Source: Tetracentron sinense
Lineage: Eukaryota; Streptophyta; Magnoliopsida; Trochodendrales; Trochodendraceae
Length of the DNA stretch: 64,000 nucleotides
Direction: 5' to 3'
Assembly: GCA_015143295.1 (NCBI GenBank)
Contig: CM026559.1
Location: 17,126,826 to 17,190,825, forward strand
Position 1 is the stretch's first letter. The number at the start of each line of letters is the position of its first letter. The notes below the pieces were generated by a model. That model was not told the origin of the DNA. It saw nothing but the letters and a program-made list of their open reading frames with translations, and searched no databases. This document shows, one piece after another, positions 1-10,268 of the stretch. A program made the translations under genes and the position numbers.

Positions 1-425
1 AGAGTATGGTATACTTTGAGTGTCAATTAAAGGAATGCATAAACATACCCTCAACTTTGATGAGCTTTAGAATTCTCACCGCTGATCGGAATCGAGTGAT
101 TCTTAAATTCTTAGAAAGGTATTGAAATCCTCTTCGTGGTTCATGTCTATCACTTTTTCAGATTTTGAGTCGAGGGTAAGTCAAACGTCAGATTTCTGGA
201 AACGAGTCTATTGAAAATCTGGGCTACTGAATTCCATTTTCAGACCAGTCAGCTTTAAGGGCATTTTGGTCTATGAAGACGGAAGAATTAGAAAATTTGT
301 AAAACATGAAAGTTGTAGCCCTTTGAAAGATGAATTCAAAACAAGTTGAATCGTCAAAATTGGATAAACAAGTCAAAATTTATGCTCAAAATACCAAAGT
401 AGGAAAACCAGGGGCCCTGTCATGT

Positions 426-508
426 AATTTCGGCGACGAATTGCTGAGGGGGACCCAAATTCGTCGACGAAGTTGCTCGGGGGCTGAAATTCGTGGACGA
501 ATTCAACC
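426..508. repeat. Palindrome array, TTCGTCGACGAA type
   Basis: Three imperfect copies of a palindrome centred on GTCGAC with AATTCG/CGAATT arms lie about 100 bases upstream of the TATA box at 607-615. The position matches that of the ACCGATCGATCGGT arrays in the other LTRs of the window, but the palindrome sequence differs. Confidence 0.6.
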
Positions 509-606
509 CAGATGATGGTAAAAACGTCCAGAACTTTTCCACCAACCTTGGGAGATATTTTGAGATATTTTTTGAGATCTTTTGGGATATTTTTCCAACC
601 TTTAGG

Positions 607-615
607 CTATAAATA
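607..615 (+). promoter_or_regulatory. Putative LTR TATA box
   Basis: CTATAAATA follows the palindrome array and precedes the leader AAACCCTAAGC. The same arrangement is seen at 21117-21125 in a related LTR piece. This is the likely U3/R promoter of the LTR. Confidence 0.55.
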
Positions 616-1758
616 GGACCCTAAATTCGTGTCTTTGGGTTTACAAACCCTAAGCTTGGATTTTTTGAGAGATTGGAAGAGAAGAAGGAAGCTAAGGTAA
701 TTCTTGGGTGTTCTTGGGTTCGTGTTTTCCACCAAAGGAAGAGTCCTTCTTGCTTCCTTGGTGTTTTAAAGTTTGGATTTCATCCCCAAAGTGATTCTTA
801 AGCTTAGAAGTTTCCAAGGAAAATTCTGTTAGTCTCTTTGGAAATGGGATTTCAGATTTTTCAACTTTCTCAAAGCTTCAACCAATCTTCCTCAAGCTTG
901 ATTCTTATTTCACAGAAGTGTAAAAACTTCCATTTCAGGTAGATACACTCTACTACCTACCTTGTGCTATTATTTTTAAAGTAAATTACTATGTTTAAGG
1001 GTGTTCTTGAATGAATTGGATGATGACTTGAATATGAGATGTAAGCTATCACTAGTATTGATTTCAATGAATATGATGTCATGTTTACAGGCTTTCTAAG
1101 ATCACCATGACATTCAAAAGTACTATATGTACCTATGTTCACAAGTATAGCATGATATTCACAAGTCTCGCATGATCCGATGTTTTCTCACAAGAAAAGG
1201 TATTTCCAAAAGTTCATAAGCAAGGTTTTGATTAAAATATTCTCACAAGCTCACAAGTGATAAAGCAAAACTATGGGTTGGTAAGTGACAAGTTCTAAGA
1301 TCATTTCAAAGTTCACAAAGAATCCCACTATACATGGACTCACAAGTAGTCATGTCTCACAAGCTCGCAAGTTCACAAGAAATCATGCATACTCAGATCC
1401 TCGCATGCTCACAAGGAATCCCAACTTTCGCAAGAACTCACAAGAACATGATTATCACATGACAAGATTTACCTGGTTTTGATTTCACATGACCAAACCT
1501 CTATGTATAAACAAGTGATCCAAGTTATACAAAAGATACACAAAAGAAAGTGCGGACATGCACGCCAAAATACATCAATCTAACTCTCAAGCTCACCCAC
1601 AGCTGTCCGATCAGAATCTACCACCACCTAATAATAACCCTCACCCTGAGGTTCCTCCACCGGCTCCTCAACGTAGTACTCCTCCACCCATGGGCCAGGA
1701 GCACAAACATAAAAAGGAGCAGCCGCTCTGCTATCACCTGCCGACATAAGAAGTACGG

Positions 1759-1777
1759 CTGAGCATGGAATACTCAG
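1759..1777 (-). other. Conserved LTR hairpin
   Basis: On the minus strand this reads CTGAGTATTCCATGCTCAG, an 8-bp stem with one U-G wobble around a 3-base loop. The same element occurs at 15151-15169 and 58329-58347. A perfectly paired variant occurs at 22319-22337. Confidence 0.6.
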
Positions 1778-2029
1778 CGGGTACCAAATACTAACCAACA
1801 ATTATAGCATACAGATAGTATACATAAGGTAGGAAGCAATTTCCATATATAAAACAGGAACAATTCATGTCATACAGGAAGGTAAAGCAGTTCATAATCA
1901 TGCTTGCATTTCATAAAAATCGATAAAACCCTTGAAAACTTGTGCACTTGACTTGACTTAAAACACCCTTTTAGTGACTGAAAACTTGTCTTGTCTCGTT
2001 GTGTCATGTCGTATCATGCGTGTCATGAT

Positions 2030-2290
2030 GTCATGCTTGCTTGGAAAATAAACTACTTGTGAGGGAAGGGAGACCCTTCTTCCTAAATGTTCATGCTTGC
2101 TATGCCATGTCAGCATGCTTGCTCGGAAAGTAAACTACTTGTGAGGGAAAGGAGACCCTTCTTCCTAGAATGCTCATGTCATGTCATGTTCCATACTTGC
2201 TTGGAAAATAAACTACTTGTGAGGGAAGGGAGACCCTTCTTCCTAGAATGTACTTGCGAGGGAAGGGAGACCCTTCTTTATGAAATGCAT
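2030..2290 (-). repeat. Tandem repeats in LTR hinge
   Basis: About four imperfect units contain ACTTGTGAGGGAAGGGAGAC followed by CCTTCTTCC. Read on the minus strand, each unit contains CTCACAAGT, the same core found in the hinge repeats of the other LTR families here. Unit length varies between roughly 45 and 65 bases. Confidence 0.7.
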
Positions 2291-3205
2291 GTCTTGTTCT
2301 TGCCCAAAAGCGAGGTAAAACATATCGTAGGATATGTCCCACCTCTAATTCTCGTTCTTGAAAACCTCGGTAAATCATGTCATGCATGTCGTGCTCGTGG
2401 AAGCGTGTACATACTTGCATTTAAATTTAAATATGATATTTGGAGAGTTAACAATACATAGAACATCAATCATTTGAGCAATTCAATATTCATATAATTT
2501 AGGGAAAACAAGAAAGCACACTATCATAGGTCCTAGCAATTTTTGCAATTAATTAAGCATGCATTTTCTTAATTTACAATTAATTTCTTTCACCTTAGCA
2601 TTTCATCAAACTTGGTGAGTACATTATTTGTTAAGCCTATCACATACTTTTCTAGGTGGGTTCATATTCACAACATGCTTGTATGTTTATTATTGGTGCA
2701 ATGCTCTTCCCCATTTCATTCATCATATCATCCACACGGCATCCATTCGCCAACATCAATCTCCATTCACCATTCACACAACCCATCCCATAACACATAT
2801 ATAGATGAAGGAAAAATAAAGGATAATAGGAATAAGGGAAGAAAATTAAAGAACTATAACTAGGAGGGTAGCAAAAAGGTACCGACCTTGACAAATGAGG
2901 GAAGGAACTCTCCTCCAAAACGTGCGTGTAGATGCTGCCCTAGCTTGAGGAGAGTGCTCCACGAGTGCCTGAACCGGAATCTTGAAGCAATCCAAGCTTG
3001 AGGTGATCTAGGGTTCACAAACCCTTTGATTTCTTTTCAAAAATCAAACCCTAGGTTTAGAAATCTCCTTCTCTTCTCTCTTTATCTCTAATATCTTCTA
3101 AGTGTGGTAAATGAGCCCTAAAGGCTCGGGCAAACCTTAAGAGGAAAGAGTGAAACGCCCAAAAGACGAAAACACCCTTAATGAAATTTCTGCAAAAACA
3201 CGAAG

Positions 3206-3369
3206 ACCGAGCGATCGGTGTTTCTGACCGATCGATCGGTTGCTTACCGAGCGATCGGTGTATTGACCGAGCTCTCGAGCAAAAATCAACTCTCTGAAAA
3301 ATTTCCCCATACAAATTTTTCCACCAGTCGATAGCCTCCGATCGATCGGTTTTGGACTGAGCGATTGGT
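3206..3369. repeat. Palindrome array, ACCGA-NNNN-TCGGT type
   Basis: At least five copies or near copies lie within about 165 bases, including ACCGAGCGATCGGT and ACCGATCGATCGGT. They sit upstream of the leader on the minus strand. The spacer between them contains the block TTTGTATGGGGAAATTTTTC (minus strand), shared with the Sirevirus and Ty3 LTRs elsewhere in the window. Confidence 0.8.
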
Positions 3370-3632
3370 GGTCTGCAGGTTTTGATATAGAGACCATTTT
3401 TCACCCATTTCCACTACTTGGACCCATTCTACTTCTATTCTAACATCTTCTAAACTTGCCTAAGAAGCTTGTAAGCTATAGTTCATTATCAGATAATTGA
3501 TTTAATTAATTATAGCATCCTTGAAACAATACTCTAAGTTTTCAAATTTTTCATTTCATGAATTTGGGCATTACAAGGTATCATGCCTTGGCACACATTC
3601 CAAGACATGAGCAAAAGTTTCGGGGCTCTACA

Positions 3633-4905
3633 GTCTTTTAATTTTTCATTTAAAACATCATTTTCTTTAACAGGGTTGGTCTTTTCATTTTGTAAATTAT
3701 CTTTCTCTTTTAATAAAGCTTCATTTGAGCTTGAAAGAGAAATATTATCCTTTTTAAGTTGTTTATTCTTTGATCCTAGTTTTAGAAATTCAATGTGAAG
3801 TTCATTAAAAGCTTCTCTAATTTCTTCATAGGAAAGAGTTTCATTAGGGAAAGAATTTACCTCTTCATTTTTAAGAGCCATTAGGCAAAGGTCGGGGACC
3901 TCTTCATTACTGGGGCTTCCATCCGACCCATTTTCTTCTAAGTCGTCCGATGTAGCCTTCATTGCCTTTTTATTGAATTTTTGGCCTTTCTTTGATTGAG
4001 GGCACTCGGTCTTGATGTGTCCTGGTTTCTTAAACTCATAGCAAATGATTTGCTCTTTCTTGCTTAATTCTTCTTTAGATATCTCATTGGAGAATTCTCT
4101 TTTGTAAGGCCTCTTCTTGAAGTTCTTCTTGTACTTCAAGAACTTCATGAATTTCCTTACCATTAGAGCAATGTCATCATCTTCATCACTTTCTTCTTCC
4201 TCACTTTCTTGAGTAGACTTTAGGGTAAGTCCCTTCTCTGCTTTCGGCTCATCCTCTTGATCCTTCATTATCACCTCATGGGTCAAGAGAGATTCAAGAA
4301 GCTCATCCATTGGAAGTTTGGTCAAATCCTTAGCTTCTTGAATGATAGTAACTTTGGGACCCCAACTTTTGGGAGTGAGCGAAGAACTTTCCTTACATTT
4401 TTTGCATTGGAATACACTTTACCAAGGGATTTTAGTCCATTCGAAATATTAGTAAAGCGAGTAAACATATCTCCTATAGATTCATCCTTTTTCATTTTGA
4501 AAAGTTCATATTTGTGAACCAACATGCTAATTTGTTTTTCTTTAACTTAGTTGGTTCCTTCATATGTAACTTGAAGTTTATCCCAAATCTCTTTGGCTGA
4601 ATCACATCCGGAGACTATTAAACTCTTGGGTACTAAGAGCACAATAAAGATTGCTAATAACCTTAGCATTAATTTGAATGAGTTTAATATCAACATCATT
4701 CCACTCTTCTTCCACTTCTATCATCAACCATTTTAAAGGAAAGATGTGGACCCTTGACTATAACTTTCCAGCATTCATAGTCAAGAGCTTGGATATAATA
4801 CATCATCCTAGTTTTCCAATAATTGTAGTTTTCTCAATTGAACAATGGACGGGTGGTCGATTGGCCCTCTCCTAAGGTAGTAGCAAAAATGTTTTCCATT
4901 TTACG
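3633..4905 (-). pseudogene. Ty1/copia gag remnant (older element)
   Basis: The minus strand encodes pieces of a copia gag polyprotein of the UBN2 type. At the upstream end is an N-terminal stretch starting ENIFATTL near 4900. Next is the conserved MLVHKYELFKMKKDESIGDM segment (4466-4525), followed by an acidic region and a zinc-knuckle-like block (ICYEFKKPGHIKTEC, about 4010-4055). Downstream is a coiled-coil region rich in Lys, Glu and Asn. The element is broken in several places and cut off at 3633 by the minus-strand Ty3 LTR. It is more diverged from the Sireviruses of this window than they are from each other and is judged older. No PBS is recognisable upstream. Confidence 0.75.
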
Positions 4906-5619
4906 ATCTTTAACTCAAGATGGACGGGGGTGAATAGGGTTTATGGCAATTTAAAAGTTAAGCTAAGTGATTTTTACAGAATTAAAAATTAATCACTACT
5001 ACTACCAATATTTAATCAGAAATAAATAGATAGAGAAAGAGAGTTAGAAATACCAGACACAAGATGTGTTTTCGGGGTTTAGCAACTTGCCTATGTCCCT
5101 GCCTTTAAGCTTCCCACTTTAAGGATTTTTCACGATTCCAATAATCGCACTCTTTTTTACAGGCAGAGAGCAGGCCTTTACAATCTTTTTGCACGCTCAA
5201 GAATAACCTTTACAATCCCTTTAGCAGGCTAAGGAATAACCTCTTCAAGAGAAACTATCTATTGGGTACAAGAAGACACTCTTCTTAAATGGTGCAAGAA
5301 TTCCTGATTCTTGACTTTTAGCTTTTACAGAAATAGAGTGGATTTAAAATTCGAATATGAAAGCTCCTAACTGAGCTAGATAAGAATCGAAAGCAAAGCT
5401 TACAATCTCTCAAGATTGATTGGAATTGAATGCTCAAAGGATGAGGGATTGGGATTGAAGATATTCAATGCAAAAATAGAATATTGATTGCTTGAAGGTT
5501 GTGAGTGATTTATGAATGATAGAATAGTGTTGGAATCTCTTGATTTGTTCATAAATCATCTACATTTATAGTTGAGCAATCAATATAGTTGTTGGGGGTA
5601 GCATTTAATGCGGACTAGC
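4906..5619 (-). repeat. Copia LTR, 3' part (split by Sirevirus copy 1)
   Basis: On the minus strand this reads toward the gag remnant and ends in a block resembling CCCTATTCACCCCC, as Sirevirus LTR ends do. It also contains GGCAAGTTGCTAAACCCCG (minus strand), typical of copia LTR leaders in eudicots. Sirevirus copy 1 interrupts it at 5620. The other half is at 18996-19587, and the duplicated target CTAGC lies at 5615-5619 and 18996-19000. Confidence 0.65.
5615..5619. repeat. Target-site duplication, left copy (CTAGC)
   Basis: CTAGC directly precedes the 5' LTR of Sirevirus copy 1. The identical 5 bases follow its 3' LTR at 18996-19000. A 5-bp duplication is normal for Ty1/copia integration. 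Confidence 0.9.
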
Positions 5620-5918
5620 TATAAATCCAGAAATAGGTGTTGGCAAATTCCGTGATCATTAGATAGGTCATGAGTGTTGTGTCTTGTTCAACTTGTCTGA
5701 AGAGTTAAAGTTTCAAGAAGACTGAAGATATTGAAGAAAAAGCTTCTACTCCGGATCTAGATAGGTAATGGACTTAGAGACCCCTACCAAGGTTGGATTG
5801 GAGTTAGATAACTCTAAACATACCTAGGAGGATAGTTTGAAGCCTACCAAAGAGTTTTGATCTTATTTGAATCAAACAAAAAACAAAAGAAAAATAATCA
5901 GGCTGAAATTCTGTCTCA

Positions 5919-6083
5919 ACCGATCGCTCGGTGTTGCGACCGATCGATCGGTGGCTATCGACTGGTCAAAAACTTTGTATGGGGTATTTTTCCAGAGAGA
6001 CTATTTTTAACCGAGCTCTCAGTGAAAGTAGCGATCAATCGGTTTTGGACCGAGCGATCGATTATAAGCACCAATCGATCGGT
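5919..6083. repeat. Palindrome array in Sirevirus LTR
   Basis: Six copies or near copies of ACCGA-NNNN-TCGGT start at about 5919, 5939, 6010, 6030, 6049 and 6070. The 3' LTR has the same array with one extra copy (18078-18261). Repeated palindromes upstream of the TATA box have been described for Sirevirus LTRs. What is unusual here is that the same array and its spacer are in the Ty3 LTRs. Confidence 0.85.
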
Positions 6084-6127
6084 CATCGTAAACATAATTT
6101 TATTTTTTCTGGACTCTTTTCTAAACC

Positions 6128-6136
6128 CTATATAAA
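6128..6136 (+). promoter_or_regulatory. Putative TATA box of the Sirevirus LTR
   Basis: CTATATAAA lies about 45 bases past the last palindrome and is present in the matching place in the other Sirevirus LTRs. It probably positions transcription start of the genomic RNA. Confidence 0.7.
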
Positions 6137-6818
6137 CAACTTATTGGAGACCTAATTCGTATCTTTGTTTATTTTTGAAAGAGTAGAGGTCTGAGAAACC
6201 CTTCTAGGGCTTTTTCCATTGTTCCTCATAGATCTTTAGTGATCCCTCCTTTTTCAATCATCCTAGAGAATGCAAGTATAGATCTATTTTTTTGATCTTG
6301 TATTGTGTGATCTCAGATCTGTATGAGATCCCTCTAGGGTTTGAAGCTTTCTAAATTGATTCACAACCCTACACTTTGTGTATGTGTCCGGGGTATGATC
6401 CGGAGCCTTCATGGAAGGAGATCGATCGTGTGTGATCGTGGTGTTGAAGTAGATTGAGAAGAATTGGTCGGTTAGGAACCGAAGCTGCTACAGCGAAGAT
6501 CGAACCTGCTGGTTCGTGGAAATCAAGAGTAAGATTCTGTACCTAGGAACGTCGAGTCTGGTTTGGGTAAGGTCTTATCTTGTACTTGAATTCTTCTTAT
6601 AGTGAAGTTTGTTGCTGGACGAGGTTCTGTGGTTTTTTCCCGTAAGGGTTTTCCACGTAAAAATCTGGTGTGTTTGATTTGTGTGGATTGTTTGTGTGAA
6701 TGGTTTATTGATATCTAATCTAATTAGATAAAAAATTAAAAATTGGTTAGAAGTTCTTAGATAGACCTATTCACCCTCCCTCTAGGTCATAGAGATCATT
6801 GATCACAGTAATTTTAAT

Positions 6819-6830
6819 TGGTATCAGAGC
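6819..6830 (+). other. Primer-binding site, initiator Met tRNA
   Basis: TGGTATCAGAGC lies two bases after the 5' LTR. It is the standard complement of the 3' end of plant initiator Met tRNA, used to prime minus-strand DNA. Confidence 0.92.
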
Positions 6831-6888
6831 GGGTTCACCTTTAAGACTAAACCCTTTAGTGTGATCCTGTTTATCTTACTCTGTGATC

Positions 6889-7860
6889 ATGAGTACTCTA
6901 AGAGAGGGCGGTTCAGTCTCTCGTCCCCCACTGTTCGATGGGAATAATTATGCATATTGGAAAGCCCGAATGAGAGCTTTTCTCAAATCAATTGACGAGA
7001 GAATTTGGATGTCTATTCAAAATGGGTGGGCTACGCCTGTGAAAACTCTAGGTGATTTAACTGTCGTCAAATATTCTAATGAATGGACCAGAGAAGAGCT
7101 TGAGACAAGTGGTTGGAATACTAAAGGACTCAATGCTATCTTTACTGCAGTCACAGCTGAGGAATTCAGACGAATTTCTTCATGTGAAACAACAAAGGAG
7201 GCATGGGACATACTAGAAATTACCCATGAGGGTACGACCACTGTTAAAATCTCAAAACTCCAAATGTTAACCACCAAATTTGAATATTTGAAAATGGAAG
7301 ACGATGACACATTTGATGAATTTTATGCAAAACTTAGTGACATTGTCAATGCTAGTTTCAACTTAGGTGAAAGATTAACTGAGTCCAAGATAGTTAGAAA
7401 AGTCCTTAGATCTCTACCTGAGAGATTTCAACCCAAGGTCACTGCTATTGAAGAGAGTAAAAATGTTGACTCTCTGAAGATTGAAGAATTAGTTGGTTCA
7501 CTCCAAATTTATGAACTCAATCTTCGACCATCCAAGAAAACCAAATCTTTAGCCTTGAAATCAATTAAGAAATCTTTGGATGATGATAACAGTGATGGAG
7601 AGATGGATGAAGAAGAAATGGCTCTCTTCGTTAAAAAATTTCAAAAATTTTTTAGAACGAAAAAGAGGTTCTATCCTAAACAAGGAGGAAAATCTTTTGA
7701 GAAGTCAAAGTCTAAGCCCTGGGAAATCAAGAAAAATTCCAAGAGTGGCAACAAGAAACCCCAAGGTGTTCAATGTTATGAATGTCATAGCTTCGGTCAT
7801 ATTTCACCTAACTGTCCTAATAAGAAGAAAAGTAAGGGCAAGGTGATGAATGCCTGTTGA
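6889..7860 (+). CDS. gag: Sirevirus gag, N-terminal part (fossil)
   Basis: The ORF encodes the capsid part of gag. The ATG at 6889 opens MSTLREGGSVSRPPLFDG, the usual start of Sirevirus gag, followed by the YAYWKARMRAFLKS block and the UBN2-type capsid region (residues about 10-220). A Lys-rich stretch and a CX2CX4HX4C zinc knuckle (CYECHSFGHISPNC, near 7774) follow. The PBS is 58 bases upstream, and the ORF leads straight into the coiled-coil part of the polyprotein. It is part of a broken polyprotein and is treated as a fossil. Confidence 0.85.
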   Translation: MSTLREGGSVSRPPLFDGNNYAYWKARMRAFLKSIDERIWMSIQNGWATPVKTLGDLTVVKYSNEWTREELETSGWNTKGLNAIFTAVTAEEFRRISSCETTKEAWDILEITHEGTTTVKISKLQMLTTKFEYLKMEDDDTFDEFYAKLSDIVNASFNLGERLTESKIVRKVLRSLPERFQPKVTAIEESKNVDSLKIEELVGSLQIYELNLRPSKKTKSLALKSIKKSLDDDNSDGEMDEEEMALFVKKFQKFFRTKKRFYPKQGGKSFEKSKSKPWEIKKNSKSGNKKPQGVQCYECHSFGHISPNCPNKKKSKGKVMNAC

Positions 7861-9098
7861 GATGACAGTGATTCCGAGAATGAAGAATCAGACAGTTCTT
7901 CTTCTAGTGAAGAAATTGATAATCATACTGCTTTCACTGTATCCCTTTCTAGGATTCTTGAGACTACCTCGGTGGTTGATGAGAAGGATAGAAGTGATGA
8001 AAGTAGTCACACTGAGTCTAGTGGAGACACTGAGAAGAGTTATACTGACTCTGAAAGTGATGAAGATTTGAAAACAACTTATGATAAGTTGTATTCTGAA
8101 AGTTTGAAACTGACTAAAGCAAAAATCTCTTTGAGCAAAAAACTCAAAATCATTCAAAATGAAAGAGATACTTGTAAACTAGAAGCAAAGGAGATGAATG
8201 CTCTAGTTAGTCAGCTTGAAAATGAGAAAGAAGCTTTTGTTGAAAAAGTTAAATGTCTTTTGGAAGAAAATGTTTCATTGACTAATATTGTCAGAAGATT
8301 AGAAGTTGAAAGAGACACTTCTTTGAAAGAAGTTGGAGAGTCAAGGACTCTATTAGTGGAGCTGGAATCTTTAAAAGATTCTCTTGTCGATAATGTGAAA
8401 TTTCTTGAAAAAGAACATCATATAACCCTTAAAGACAAGACTGACTTGATTCAGAAGGTCTATACTCTTGAGAAAGAAGTAAGAATGTTTGGAAATACTA
8501 GCTGCCTAGATGAATTAGTTAGGGGATAGGATATGCTGACACACCAGCTGGTCCTTTAGCTGTTGGTACAATAGCTAGTGCTGTATTTGAACCAATACAT
8601 TCTGATCCCAAAGTGAATGTACCTTCCACATCAAGTACTAAGTCTTATACAAATGTTGTAAAGCCTAGAAATGCAGCTCCTAGAGTGAATGCTTTGAGGA
8701 ATCAAATTCCTTTTAGAAGAAATCCTCCTCCTCTTTCTAGATTCATACCCACTTGTCACTTTTGTGGTGTAAGAGGTCACATACGACCAAACTGTAATGC
8801 GTTTAGAAGAGCTCCCCGAAATGGTTCATGGAACCAAATTCAAAGTCAAGGGAATCTTAAAATGCAGATTCAAGTTCTGGCTGAAAAATCTAGAATTTTG
8901 AGCGAAGATGTCAATAGGATTGCTCAAATGTCTAGACATGAAAATAGTCTATTCACTCCTTATGATTACTCAAGAGGAAAGAATGTGACAAATCATTATG
9001 CTAGAACTGAACTGAACAGAAAGAGGGCTAGAAGGTCTAAAAAGAAAAAGGTCTCTACTACACAGAACAATATTCAAATGTCTAAACAAAGTTTAAAA
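7861..9098 (+). pseudogene. gag: Sirevirus gag, coiled-coil and second zinc knuckle
   Basis: This stretch begins with an acidic Ser-rich segment. A long Lys/Glu/Leu heptad-rich region (about 7972-8510) follows, clearly a coiled coil, and then a basic region with a second knuckle, CHFCGVRGHIRPNC (about 8756-8797). A long gag with coiled coil and two knuckles is typical of Sireviruses. The reading is broken. The same segment in copy 3 (47869-49152) is noisy in its first 570 bases. Confidence 0.8.
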
Positions 9099-10268
9099 AC
9101 TGTGTATGTAAGAAAGGATGACCTTAAGTGCCTTGTCATTCATACTGCCTTTAAAGCCCAAAACACAGAAATGTGGTACTTTGACAGTGGGTGTTCTCAG
9201 CATATGACAGGTAACAAGTCCCTATTTACTCAATTTGAGGACTGTCCAGATGGGACTGTTACTTTTGGTGATGGAAGCAAGTCATTAGTTAAAGGGAAGG
9301 GTATCATCGATTCACCAGGCATACCAAAATTAAAAAATGCCTTGTTTGTTGAAGGACTGAAAGCTAATTTGATTAGCATAAGTCAACTATGTGATGATAA
9401 CCATGCTGTGCACTTTACCCATAATAAATGCTTAGTTATTAATGGTAAAGGTAAGTGTGTTCTAGAAGGGTTGAGAACCACTGACAATTGCTACGGCCTA
9501 ATCCCTAGTTCTAATTTCTCAAATGTCTGTAATAGGGTTAAAATTGAGGAAGTTGATTTGTGGCACCGAAGGCTAGGTCACATGAACTTCAAAGACCTAT
9601 GCAAAATCTCAAAGCAAGAACTTGTGAGAGGTGTGCCCAAACTAGGAAAGCCTTCTACTGCTATGTGTGGGCCATGTCAGATTGGTAAACAAATTAGAAC
9701 CCCACATAAGAAGACTTTAAGTATTGCAACTTCATATCCACTGGAATTAATTCATGTGGATCTTATGGGTCCTACAAGAACTGAAAGTCTAGGTGGATAG
9801 CGATACATCCTAGTCATGGTTGATGATTTCTCAAGAATGTCATGGGTGACATTTATAAAAGAGAAATCCGATGATTTTGAAAATTTCAAAAGTATTTGCT
9901 TGAAAATTCAAAATGAGAAAAGATGCCCAATCACTCGAATTCGAAGTGATCATGGAAAGGAGTTTGAAAACTCTAAGTACAACGACTTTTGTGATGAGTC
10001 GGGTATCAAACATGAATTTTCTGCACCCACTACACCTCAGCAGAATGGTGTAGTGAAGAGGAAGAACAGGGTTCTTCAAGAGATGGCTAGAGTTATGCTC
10101 CATAGCAATAATCTAGCTTCTCATCTCTGGGCTGAAGCAGTAAACACTACTTGTTATATAGTTAATCTAGTTTTTCTAAGGCCTGGAACAAAGAAAACCC
10201 CATATGAGTTGTGGAATAACAAGAAACCCAATGTCAAGTACTTTCGAGAATTCGGAAGTAAATGCTAA
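9099..10268 (+). pseudogene. pol: Sirevirus protease and integrase region
   Basis: The protease is recognised by WYFDSGCSQHMTG (about 9175-9215). The integrase has the N-terminal zinc module from DLWHRRLGHMNF to CGPCQIGKQ (about 9558-9690). The catalytic core follows, with VDLMGPTRTES, the FSRMSWVTFIK block and RSDHGKEFEN (about 9757-9975). Order and motifs are those of Ty1/copia pol. The region is broken in the same general way as in copy 3. Confidence 0.85.

Larger units (their letters stand above)
1..1480 (+). repeat. Ty3-type LTR fragment, plus orientation
   Basis: This piece follows the layout of the other long LTRs in the window. It has a block resembling the sequence upstream of their palindrome arrays (around 330-380) and a short array of TTCGTCGACGAA-type palindromes (about 426-508). 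It then has a TATA box (607-615), a leader beginning AAACCCTAAGC, and a splice-donor-like CAGGTAGATAC near 937. Last comes a hinge rich in CTCACAAG (about 1150-1450). It lacks the LTR 3' end and runs off the left edge. It resembles the piece at 21084-22610 but is a distinct subfamily. Assignment to Ty3 is by structural likeness to the LTRs of elements whose pol is visible. Confidence 0.6.
1490..3632 (-). repeat. Ty3-type LTR, minus orientation, 3' end missing
   Basis: Read on the minus strand, this starts at 3632 with the LTR terminus TGTAGAGCCCCG. It continues with a palindrome array (3206-3369), the conserved leader ending in a donor-like CAAGGTCGGTACC, a hinge of tandem repeats (about 2030-2290), and the conserved hairpin block (1759-1777). 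It is the clean counterpart of the noisy LTR at 43681-46007, which sits next to recognisable Ty3 pol, so I assign it to a Ty3/Tekay-like family. About 170 bases of its 3' end are absent, and it abuts the plus-strand LTR piece near 1485. No internal region is attached, so it is a solo LTR or an LTR remnant inserted in the copia gag that follows. Confidence 0.7.
5620..6816 (+). repeat. 5' LTR of Sirevirus copy 1
   Basis: This matches the 3' LTR at 17779-18995 throughout. It holds a palindrome array (5919-6083), a TATA box (6128-6136), and a pyrimidine-rich leader. It ends in the block CCTCTAGGTCATAGAGATC, shared by all the Sirevirus LTRs here. The end was set by comparing three copies, which share GTAATTT and then part company. 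Confidence 0.88.

Noticed and set aside
3057-3404. Minus-strand ORF of 115 codons (and an overlapping one) in the LTR
   Set aside because: It covers the palindrome array and leader of an LTR; overlapping open frames reflect composition, and relatives do not keep the frame.
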